Source: Clostridiales bacterium | GTDB lineage: Bacteria; Bacillota; Clostridia; Peptostreptococcales; Natronincolaceae | Length of the DNA stretch: 5,512 nucleotides | Direction: 5' to 3' | NCBI GenBank assembly: GCA_012800145.1 | Contig: JAAZJW010000256.1 | Coordinates: forward strand, 1-5,512 | Shown: piece after piece, positions 1 through 4,883 of the stretch | How positions within the stretch are numbered: the stretch's first letter is position 1 | Layout: every line of letters begins with the position of its first letter | Made by a program: the position numbers and the translations under genes | Notes under the pieces: generated by a model | Told to the model about the DNA's origin: nothing | The model's input: only the letters and a program-made list of their open reading frames with translations | Database searches by the model: none

Positions 1-396
1 CAAAGCGGTAGGCATATTATCCCCAAATTCCAACTCAATGGATTTCAAGATACCGGCCTGAACATAGACATCGTGTTCCACCGGGACTATTTCCGGATCC
101 CCTAGAAAATAACCCTTTAGTATGACCTTACTCCGATCCCATACAGAATCTATATCGGAGGATAGTATTGTGTAATAGTTTTTTTTTCTATCCCCCACCC
201 CGAAACTTACAATAATTGTTTTTGGGGAAATAACATTTTTACGTTCCTCTATAACCGTCATATGGCTGTCTTTGTTTGCCCCGGCCCCTATTTTTAATGT
301 ATTAACAGGAGAAGGAAACCATAGCTGTTGGGTTAATATAACACTCATAATCACCAAAATTGAAAGAATTAAGGTTTTTAACCTTTCCCTGTTCAT
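1..396 (-). CDS. yycH: YycH-type regulator of WalK, N-terminal part (runs off the window)
   Basis: This is the first 132 codons of a gene that continues past the left edge. The protein begins MNRERLKTLILSILVIMSVI, a short basic N-terminus and one hydrophobic segment (about residues 7-24) followed by LTQQLWFPSP. This layout is typical of YycH proteins, single-pass membrane proteins with a large extracytoplasmic part that interact with the WalK sensor kinase and tune its activity. The remainder seen here is a soluble, beta-rich extracytoplasmic region with no catalytic motif. The ATG at 394-396 is preceded by a near-perfect ribosome site, GGAGTGAT, 5 nt upstream, in the 21-nt gap after the preceding gene. 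The tight spacing implies co-transcription with that gene. Recognition rests on the N-terminus and on position behind walRK; yycI would be expected next, outside the window. Confidence 0.82.
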   Translation of the reverse strand, partial: MNRERLKTLILSILVIMSVILTQQLWFPSPVNTLKIGAGANKDSHMTVIEERKNVISPKTIIVSFGVGDRKKNYYTILSSDIDSVWDRSKVILKGYFLGDPEIVPVEHDVYVQAGILKSIELEFGDNMPTAL

Positions 397-417
397 ATTT
401 TATCACTCCAAGCCCTG

Positions 418-915
418 TTATTTTTTCCATCTGCTCAGAGTAGGCCTGTTGACTATGTCTTGAAACAGTTGTTTGATCTCTTGTGCATCCATTACATTTA
501 TAATTCTTTCCATGCTATCCTCTGATCCGTTTTTATACTTTACCATAAATTGAATCTTGTTTAATCCGGATTTTAGATCTATTGATGCCCATCCCCTTTG
601 CAGTGCACCAACAGTTATATCGATAGGATCATGGAGTAATATGTATTTTTCTTTATCTTTTTCTATACTGGTGTTATGGTAAATTTCTATATATATATTG
701 GTATCTCTGGGAGCTTTGAAGGACAAAAGCATATTTTTATCTGTAGTAGTAATATTCCTTTTTGGTTCCAATAATTCAAAAAAATATTCCCCTGTTTTTC
801 TGGGCCTCCTAAATTCGCCTGAGGGCTTGTTTACGGTATTATTTGCAAAACATACCACGCCGGACATGCCCAACATAAGAATTATAAGTACCCCGGCAAC
901 CAATTTTTTCACCAT
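418..915 (-). CDS. Small secreted protein of unknown function between walK and yycH
   Basis: I do not recognise this 165-residue protein. It starts MVKKLVAGVLIILMLGMSGV and has a clear Sec signal peptide (basic residues 3-4, hydrophobic core about 5-21, likely signal peptidase I cut after Cys-Phe-Ala at 22-24). The Cys at 22 lacks a lipobox, so a lipoprotein is unlikely. The mature part (about 140 residues) has alternating hydrophobic strands between residues 60 and 140, suggesting a small beta-sandwich or Ig-like fold, then a short helix and a basic end (RWKK). The start at 913-915 is chosen because AAGGGG lies 5 nt upstream; an in-frame ATG at 928-930 has no ribosome site. It lies 104 nt after walK and 21 nt before yycH, so it probably forms a unit with yycH, driven by the promoter and WalR box at 970-1002. 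A periplasm-side partner of WalK or YycH is an inference from context only. Confidence 0.85.
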   Translation of the reverse strand: MVKKLVAGVLIILMLGMSGVVCFANNTVNKPSGEFRRPRKTGEYFFELLEPKRNITTTDKNMLLSFKAPRDTNIYIEIYHNTSIEKDKEKYILLHDPIDITVGALQRGWASIDLKSGLNKIQFMVKYKNGSEDSMERIINVMDAQEIKQLFQDIVNRPTLSRWKK

Positions 916-930
916 ATCAACCCCTTCCAT

Positions 931-956
931 AAAATAGCTAAATAAAATAGCTAAAT
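931..956 (-). repeat. Perfect 13-bp tandem duplication in the leader of the secreted-protein gene
   Basis: AAAATAGCTAAAT (plus strand) occurs twice head to tail at 931-943 and 944-956 without mismatch. It lies between the predicted transcription start (about 963, minus strand) and the ribosome site near 918-925, so it would be in the 5' untranslated region. It has no recognisable regulatory identity; replication slippage is the simplest origin. Confidence 0.8.
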
Positions 957-969
957 AGATTCATATTTT

Positions 970-975
970 ATTATA
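970..975 (-). promoter_or_regulatory. -10 element (TATAAT) of a promoter for the secreted protein and yycH
   Basis: Read on the minus strand this is a perfect TATAAT. The position 17 nt upstream holds ATATAA, a very poor -35, and this is the place covered by the WalR-box match at 986-1002. A weak -35 overlapped by an activator site is the usual look of an activator-dependent promoter. The start site would be near 963, giving a leader of about 48 nt. The call is by motif only. Confidence 0.5.
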
Positions 976-985
976 TGTCTTTTAT

Positions 986-1002
986 GTTACAGTTATATTA
1001 CA
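986..1002 (-). promoter_or_regulatory. WalR (YycF) binding box, perfect consensus match
   Basis: On the minus strand the sequence is TGTAAT-ATAAC-TGTAAC. It fits the published WalR consensus TGT(A/T)A(A/T/C)-N5-TGT(A/T)A(A/T/C) at every defined position and has the exact 5-nt spacer. It begins 17 nt downstream of the walK stop codon and ends 10 nt upstream of a perfect TATAAT, so it overlaps where a -35 would be. Since walR is in the same locus, this points to WalR control of the downstream small secreted gene and yycH. The sign of control (activation more likely, given the poor -35) is inference. Confidence 0.6.
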
Positions 1003-1019
1003 GGTAAATTAAAATTGAA

Positions 1020-2837
1020 TTACACATCATTCTTTATGAAAATAGGCAAATGGATAACTGTCCTTGTACCTTTGTCCTCTTCACTGAATATTTCGATAGT
1101 GCCTTCATGAGCCTCTATTATCTCTTTAGCAATTGAAAGTCCCAGGCCCGTACCACCCAATTCACGAGCTCTTGCTTTGTCTACCCTGTAAAACCTCTCA
1201 AAAATTCTTGCCAGGTCTTCTTTGGGAATTCCAATACCGTTATCTTCTATTTCAAGTACAGATGTATCCCCCTGTATTCCGATATTTATATTGATATGTC
1301 CGCCTTTGGGTGTGTACTTGATACTGTTGCTGAGCAAATTTAAAACAACCTGGCCTATACGGTCCTTATCTGCATAAATTATGGCAGTGTTTTCTTTTGA
1401 ACCCTCCTGTCCAAAATATATTTTTTGCTCCTTGTTTTTTATGGAAACATCCAACTTCTGTATGGTATCTTCGACAATTTCCTTTAAATCAACAGCTTTT
1501 TTATTCCATTTGGATTGCCGGAGGTCCAAGTCGGACAGTTGCAACAAATCCCTCACCAATCTGGCCATTCTCTCTGTTTCACTTCCTACTACTTGCAAGA
1601 AATTTATAGACAATTTTTTATCATCTATAGCCCCGTCAAGCAATGTTTCCGTATAGCTCTTAATTGTTGTCAAAGGGGTTTTTAACTCATGAGAGACATT
1701 GGCTACAAATTCTTTTCTCATGTTTTCCAATTTTTGATGTTTTGTGACATCTTGGAGCAGTATAATAATACCCTCGATATCTCCTCTCTGATCCATAAAG
1801 GGTGCATAGCTGGCCTGAAGTATGGGTCCGTTATTTATGCTGATTATTTTGCTGCCCGTCCAATTCCCTTCCTTTTCCAAAAAGTTTTCTATTTTAAACT
1901 GACCGTTATAGGAGGTGAACAGTTGGTTGAAATCTTTTGTTGCACAAATTTCTTCGTTTATTCCAAGCATTTCTATGGCTCTGGAATTAATATGTATAAT
2001 CTGTCCTTCCTTTGTAGATGCAATAAGCCCGTCTGCCATATATTCAATTATTGTGTCCATTTTTTTCTTTTCACTGCCCATTTCCTGTAGAACCGTTTTT
2101 AATTTGGCGGTCAGATAATTGAACATACCTGCCAGTTGCCCAATCTCATCATCAGACCTTATTTCGACAACCTGTTCAAAATCACCCTGTGCCATCCTTT
2201 CTGCCTTGACTGTTACATCATTAATGGGACCCGTGACACTTTTAGCTATAAAATAGCCCAGTATAATGGTTATAAAAAGGGCTAGGAACGTGGCTTTGAG
2301 TATAATTGTTTGTGATTCTTGTAATGTTTTATATATATCTTTTAAATTGCTTTTTAGATAAACAGCCCCCGAAACACGGCCATCACTATCGCGGACAGGG
2401 AAAACCATATGTTTAGAACTGCTGAGCTTGTTATCCTGCTGAATAATGTCTTTTTCTTTTACCTCCCCGTTAAAGGCAGCCAAAATCAGATCTGATTCTA
2501 AAAAGTGAGAGGCATTTGCTTCACCGTCTTCGCCCATATAAGATTCGTTAGTACTGAAAACAATTGTAAAATTTGTATCATTTTTAATTACCGTAATTCC
2601 TGTTCCCATCTGTTCATAGTTTCTGATATTATTTCCAACTTCACTCGGACTATTTTGCCAATCGATAGCTTCTAGAGATGTAATTACCGTATTAGCCAGA
2701 TTCGACAGATTGTTACTGACAACCCCCAGATGGTATCTCTCGAACTGTTGCATTAAAAATACCCCGATAATGATCATCGCTATAAACACCAGCAGGAAAT
2801 ATATGGTAATAAATTTCCATCTAATGCTTTTGAACAT
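1020..2837 (-). CDS. walK: WalK (YycG) cell-wall sensor histidine kinase
   Basis: A 605-residue membrane sensor kinase that autophosphorylates on His and passes the phosphate to WalR to control cell-wall metabolism. The layout is that of full-length WalK: transmembrane helix at about 8-30, extracytoplasmic sensor of about 145 residues, second helix at about 178-199, HAMP (about 200-252), PAS (about 256-370), HisKA with VSHELKTPLT carrying the phosphoacceptor His383, and the ATP-binding domain. That domain shows the N box (NLLSN, Asn500 and Asn504), G1 box (DNGIG, 532-536), F box (FERFYR, from 546) and G2 box (GGTGLGLS, from 561). All key residues are present, so it should be active. The ATG is 2 nt after the walR stop; its ribosome site (AGGGGGG) is inside the walR end. 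Co-transcription with walR is near certain. Confidence 0.97.
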   Translation of the reverse strand: MFKSIRWKFITIYFLLVFIAMIIIGVFLMQQFERYHLGVVSNNLSNLANTVITSLEAIDWQNSPSEVGNNIRNYEQMGTGITVIKNDTNFTIVFSTNESYMGEDGEANASHFLESDLILAAFNGEVKEKDIIQQDNKLSSSKHMVFPVRDSDGRVSGAVYLKSNLKDIYKTLQESQTIILKATFLALFITIILGYFIAKSVTGPINDVTVKAERMAQGDFEQVVEIRSDDEIGQLAGMFNYLTAKLKTVLQEMGSEKKKMDTIIEYMADGLIASTKEGQIIHINSRAIEMLGINEEICATKDFNQLFTSYNGQFKIENFLEKEGNWTGSKIISINNGPILQASYAPFMDQRGDIEGIIILLQDVTKHQKLENMRKEFVANVSHELKTPLTTIKSYTETLLDGAIDDKKLSINFLQVVGSETERMARLVRDLLQLSDLDLRQSKWNKKAVDLKEIVEDTIQKLDVSIKNKEQKIYFGQEGSKENTAIIYADKDRIGQVVLNLLSNSIKYTPKGGHININIGIQGDTSVLEIEDNGIGIPKEDLARIFERFYRVDKARARELGGTGLGLSIAKEIIEAHEGTIEIFSEEDKGTRTVIHLPIFIKNDV

Positions 2838-2839
2838 TA

Positions 2840-3529
2840 TTAGACCCCCCTGAAGTAGTACCCTACCCCTCGTTTGGTCATAATATATTCAGGGGTTCCC
2901 GAGTTGTCTTCCACCTTCTCCCTCAGCCTCCTCACAGTTACATCGACTGTCCGTATGTCCCCGTAATATTCATAACCCCATACTTGCTCCAAAAGTTGTT
3001 CCCTGGTGAATACCTGCCCTGCCTGGGCAGCCAGGAATTTAAATAATTCGAATTCCCTGAAGGTCAGATCTATAACATTGCCACTTTTTTTCACTTCATA
3101 TTTTGCAAAATCTATGGTTATATCATCTATAGAGAGTGTGCCCTTTATTTTATTATCTGCGCCGGCTTCAACTCTTCTTAAATTTGCTTTTACCCTTGCA
3201 AGTAATTCCCGTATTCCAAAAGGTTTTGTAATATAGTCATCAGCACCCATTTCAAAACCCAACACCTTGTCAACCTCTTCTTCCTTGGCCGTCAACATTA
3301 AAATCGGAACCATTGAGGTTTCTCTGATTTCCCTGCATACCTGAAACCCGTCTAATTTTGGAAGCATCACATCTAATAAAATCAAGTCCGGATTGAGAGT
3401 AATTGCTCTATGTAAGCCCTCCTCACCATCATAGGCTATAGAGGTTTTATATCCTTCTTTTTCCAGGTTAAATTTAATTATTTCCGCTATAGGTTTTTCA
3501 TCTTCAATTATCAAAATACATTTTGTCAT
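2840..3529 (-). CDS. walR: WalR (YycF) response regulator
   Basis: A 229-residue OmpR/PhoB-type DNA-binding regulator, the partner of WalK. The receiver domain (about 3-118) has the acidic pair Glu9-Asp10, phosphoacceptor Asp53 in LLDVMLPKLDG, Thr80 in MLTAK and Lys102 in TKPF. The winged-helix domain (about 128-228) ends KRGVGYYFRG and carries the recognition helix region RTVDVTVRRLREKV (193-206), close to Bacillus subtilis WalR. Thr101 matches the Thr that the kinase PrkC phosphorylates in B. subtilis WalR, so cross-talk with a Ser/Thr kinase is possible. The start has GGGGTGAT at a somewhat long spacing. It is the first gene of its transcription unit, behind a 113-nt gap with a candidate promoter. 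The length is normal and nothing is missing. Confidence 0.97.
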   Translation of the reverse strand: MTKCILIIEDEKPIAEIIKFNLEKEGYKTSIAYDGEEGLHRAITLNPDLILLDVMLPKLDGFQVCREIRETSMVPILMLTAKEEEVDKVLGFEMGADDYITKPFGIRELLARVKANLRRVEAGADNKIKGTLSIDDITIDFAKYEVKKSGNVIDLTFREFELFKFLAAQAGQVFTREQLLEQVWGYEYYGDIRTVDVTVRRLREKVEDNSGTPEYIMTKRGVGYYFRGV

Positions 3530-3547
3530 GATGAAATATCACCCCAT

Positions 3548-3563
3548 TAAATTAATTAATTTA
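3548..3563. repeat. 16-bp perfect palindrome in the walR leader
   Basis: TAAATTAATTAATTTA reads the same on both strands. It sits between the candidate walR -10 (3578-3583) and the ribosome site, thus just downstream of the likely transcription start. A single WalR half-site, TGTAAA (minus strand, 3560-3565), overlaps its edge, but no second half-site follows at 5 nt. It could be an operator; in such AT-rich DNA it could also be chance. Confidence 0.4.
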
Positions 3564-3577
3564 CATTTTGTTAAATA

Positions 3578-3606
3578 ATTCTACCTTTATTCACCTTTCC
3601 CTTCAT
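3578..3606 (-). promoter_or_regulatory. Candidate promoter of walRK
   Basis: On the minus strand a -10-like TAGAAT (3578-3583, five of six matches to TATAAT) is preceded, at 17 nt, by ATGAAG (3601-3606, three of six matches to TTGACA). The start would be near 3571, about 40 nt upstream of the walR ATG. The weak -35 keeps confidence low; a TTGACA at 3641-3646 is not followed by a good -10 at normal distance. Confidence 0.35.
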
Positions 3607-3625
3607 ATTTCGCAACAGAATGGAA

Positions 3626-3659
3626 TATTTGAGAAGGTCCTGTCAAACCTTCTCAAATA
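3626..3659 (-). terminator. 13-bp perfect hairpin spanning the metallopeptidase stop codon
   Basis: TATTTGAGAAGGT at 3626-3638 and its exact reverse complement at 3647-3659 enclose an 8-nt loop. The TGA stop of the metallopeptidase (3643-3645) lies inside the loop, so one arm codes for the last residues (LFEKV). The site is where a terminator would be expected between the metallopeptidase gene and walR, but the arm is AT-rich and the tail (TTCCATTCTG) is not a U-run, so it may act as a weak terminator, an attenuator or an mRNA-end stabiliser. Confidence 0.5.
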
Positions 3660-4458
3660 GATATATGAACTCATTCATGTTGTGCCCCTTACCCAAAAGG
3701 GTTATTGTATTTATCAACTTATCTAACCCATAGCTGTCCACCATGTTCCTAACCAGTCTGAACGATTGTGTATAAGCCCTGTATTGGTCAGGACCATAAA
3801 GATTATTATTCAGTTCCTTTATTGTATAGGTGTCTGTGTCTGTAAATGGAATTCCTTTCCCCCATTCGTAACCATCAACCAAATACTCAAAATATAGACT
3901 CACACCCTCAGTAAACCACATGGGAAAATTTCCGTTCCCGACATGGTCTGTAAAAAGGTGAGTCAATTCATGAAGCATGGGACCTTTGTTGCAAAACACA
4001 TATTCTAATCCCTCGGATTTTTCTACCCAAAGCTCAGGATTTAAAATGTGAATACTATCCCCATAATAAACACCTATGGGCGGGTCCCCTCTCCTCAGCA
4101 TGGTTGTTTTCATCATTAAATTTGTGTTGTTATATATAACAACCAATATTTTGTCTTCAAATTCATATTGAAAAATATCCGCTATTTCCCTGTATTTACT
4201 TTTGGCTGTGTCTTTTATCAATTCCAAAATTTTGTCGTCTATATCCTCATACCTGAAAACAAAAGTATCTGTTTCTGTTTCTGTAAACTTACGTGTTTTG
4301 TATAGGACTATTTTATTTTCTATATTTCTTATTAGGGGTCTCAACCCTTTTGTCATCCTATAGCCACCCATACCATGAAACGATACAAGCCATATAAAGA
4401 GAAGAAGTACGGGCATAATTTTAAAAATATATATCCTGTATGTTTTCTGTATTGTCAC
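3643..4458 (-). CDS. Membrane-anchored MA-family (gluzincin) metallopeptidase
   Basis: A 271-residue putative zinc metallopeptidase. The N-terminus has one hydrophobic segment (about 12-28), either a signal anchor or an uncleaved signal peptide, so the catalytic part should face outside. The zinc motif HELTH is at 163-167, with His163 and His167 as ligands and Glu164 as general base; WFTEG at 181-185 supplies the third ligand, Glu184, a gluzincin arrangement typical of 'peptidase MA-like' proteins of Clostridia. The substrate is unknown. The start codon is GTG (4456-4458) with AAGGGGG 5 nt upstream. The protein stops right after FEKV, where I would expect the family to continue about 20 residues (typically a Gly, then an aromatic-acidic helix ending in Trp); the stop lies in a hairpin loop, hinting at truncation. 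It is upstream of walR on the same strand, with a 113-nt gap. Confidence 0.8.
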   Translation of the reverse strand: MTIQKTYRIYIFKIMPVLLLFIWLVSFHGMGGYRMTKGLRPLIRNIENKIVLYKTRKFTETETDTFVFRYEDIDDKILELIKDTAKSKYREIADIFQYEFEDKILVVIYNNTNLMMKTTMLRRGDPPIGVYYGDSIHILNPELWVEKSEGLEYVFCNKGPMLHELTHLFTDHVGNGNFPMWFTEGVSLYFEYLVDGYEWGKGIPFTDTDTYTIKELNNNLYGPDQYRAYTQSFRLVRNMVDSYGLDKLINTITLLGKGHNMNEFIYLFEKV

Positions 4459-4471
4459 AATGTCCCCCTTC

Positions 4472-4607
4472 TAGAAATCAGAAGCCGGAAATCGGGGTAC
4501 CGATAGTAACATATAGTTAAGACCGTTTCCGGCACACCGGCACATTGATTCCCAGCTCCTGATATAAAACCACATCTTGCCCCCCAACTTCTAATTCCTG
4601 ATTTCTA
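4472..4607 (-). repeat. Element with inverted heptamer-like ends and nested hairpins (leader of the metallopeptidase gene)
   Basis: TAGAAATCAG at 4472-4481 is repeated, inverted and without mismatch, at 4598-4607. Read inward, both arms continue as heptamer-like purine units (AGAAATC, AGAAGCC, GGAAATC against AGAAATC, AGGAATT, AGAAGTT), differing only by transitions. Inside are GCCGGAAA (4484-4491) pairing with TTTCCGGC (4526-4533), a small hairpin ATCGG/CCGAT (4491-4504), and CCGGCACA duplicated in tandem (4529-4544), whose CCGG-N4-CCGG would compete with the preceding stem. In the metallopeptidase mRNA this would be a structured 5' leader ending just before the ribosome site. It matches no riboswitch class I know; it could equally be a decayed repeat or MITE-like insert. 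Confidence 0.5.
4506..4522 (-). promoter_or_regulatory. Imperfect WalR-box match in the metallopeptidase leader
   Basis: On the minus strand the sequence is TCTTAA-CTATA-TGTTAC. The second half fits the WalR half-site fully, and the first has one mismatch (C for G) with the exact 5-nt spacer. No convincing -10 follows at the distance seen at 970-1002, so its role is doubtful. It is recorded because it precedes a predicted surface hydrolase beside walRK. Confidence 0.2.
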
Positions 4608-4615
4608 TTATAGCA
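4607..4615 (-). promoter_or_regulatory. Extended -10 promoter (TGCTATAAT) of the metallopeptidase gene
   Basis: On the minus strand TGCTATAAT is a perfect extended -10 (TG-N-TATAAT). The best -35-like sequence is poor (ATGGTA at 18 nt), as is common for extended -10 promoters. Transcription would start near 4600 and give a leader of about 140 nt that includes the whole inverted-arm element. Confidence 0.45.
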
Positions 4616-4665
4616 TATATTCCAAAAATCTACCATTAATGATGGTTTGGGAATATGTGTTAAAT

Positions 4666-4798
4666 GGGAGGTGGGAGATGAGAAGTGAGAGGTGGGGATT
4701 GGGAAGCGAGAGATGGGAAATGAGAGGTGGGAAGTGAGAGGCGGGAAGTAAGAGATGGGAAATGAGAAATGGGAGGTGAGAGGTGAGAAATGGGAAAT
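4666..4798 (+). repeat. Heptamer tandem array, 19 units, consensus GRGARRT
   Basis: Nineteen 7-bp units run head to tail without insertion or deletion. Position 1 is G in 18 of 19, position 3 is G in all, position 4 is A in 18, position 7 is T in 17 (C in two). Positions 2, 5 and 6 switch between A and G. The only transversion is a T in unit 5 (GGGGATT, 4694-4700). The plus strand is therefore almost pure purine with one pyrimidine every 7 nt. This is reminiscent of the short tandemly repeated heptamers (STRR) of cyanobacteria. It ends 85 nt upstream of the S8 gene. There are no spacers, so it is not a CRISPR array. Confidence 0.92.
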
Positions 4799-4821
4799 AA
4801 TTGAACCTATTTTAGCTGTTT

Positions 4822-4850
4822 TTATCACCTTCTTTATCCCCCTGCATAAT
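4822..4850 (+). promoter_or_regulatory. Promoter of the S8 protease gene
   Basis: TTATCA (4822-4827, four of six matches to TTGACA) and CATAAT (4845-4850, five of six matches to TATAAT) are separated by 17 nt, giving a start near 4857 and a leader of about 27 nt. The same stretch also reads AC (4827-4828), 16 nt, CATAATTTA, which fits the sporulation sigma-K pattern AC-N16-CATANNNTA. The sequence alone cannot tell which sigma factor is used. Confidence 0.4.
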
Positions 4851-4883
4851 TTATAAGTATAGGATAAAAAGGGGGATGAAATT

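Larger units (their letters stand above)
4459..4883. other. Divergent intergenic region, non-coding
   Basis: These 425 nt separate two divergent protease genes. From left to right I see an element bounded by inverted arms (4472-4607), an extended -10 promoter facing left (4607-4615), a short AT-rich stretch with a weak 5-bp inverted repeat (4632-4646), the heptamer array (4666-4798) and a promoter facing right (4822-4850). A long open frame crosses the region on the minus strand, but it comes from the stop-free heptamer array and overlaps the S8 gene; I do not regard it as coding. No tRNA, rRNA or transposase remnant is visible. Confidence 0.7.

Noticed and set aside
272..463. Plus-strand open frame of 63 codons
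   Set aside because: Lies across the yycH start and the gap; no ribosome site and no recognisable product, while the minus strand codes yycH.
913..930. Upstream in-frame ATG (928-930) as start of the secreted protein
   Set aside because: No ribosome site precedes it, whereas AAGGGG sits 5 nt before the ATG at 913-915, and the later start gives a normal signal peptide.
698..937. Plus-strand open frame of 79 codons
   Set aside because: Antisense to the secreted-protein gene, which has a signal peptide and a good ribosome site.
1381..1656. Plus-strand open frames of 91 and 70 codons inside walK
   Set aside because: Antisense shadows of the HisKA and ATP-binding part of walK.
1689..2118. Plus-strand open frames of 133 and 67 codons inside walK
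   Set aside because: They are antisense to a gene with all kinase motifs intact; their products are Cys/Phe-rich without any motif.
3006..3236. Plus-strand open frame of 76 codons inside walR
   Set aside because: Antisense shadow of the winged-helix and receiver coding region.
3641..3646. TTGACA (minus strand) as the walR -35
   Set aside because: It is a perfect hexamer, but at 16-18 nt there is only CATTCT or weaker, and it lies in the hairpin loop; the TAGAAT at 3578-3583 is too far away to pair with it.
4666..4798. CRISPR array or G-quadruplex reading of the heptamer region
   Set aside because: There are no spacers between units, so it is not CRISPR. GGG runs are separated by long or irregular gaps, so a standard quadruplex is not well supported.
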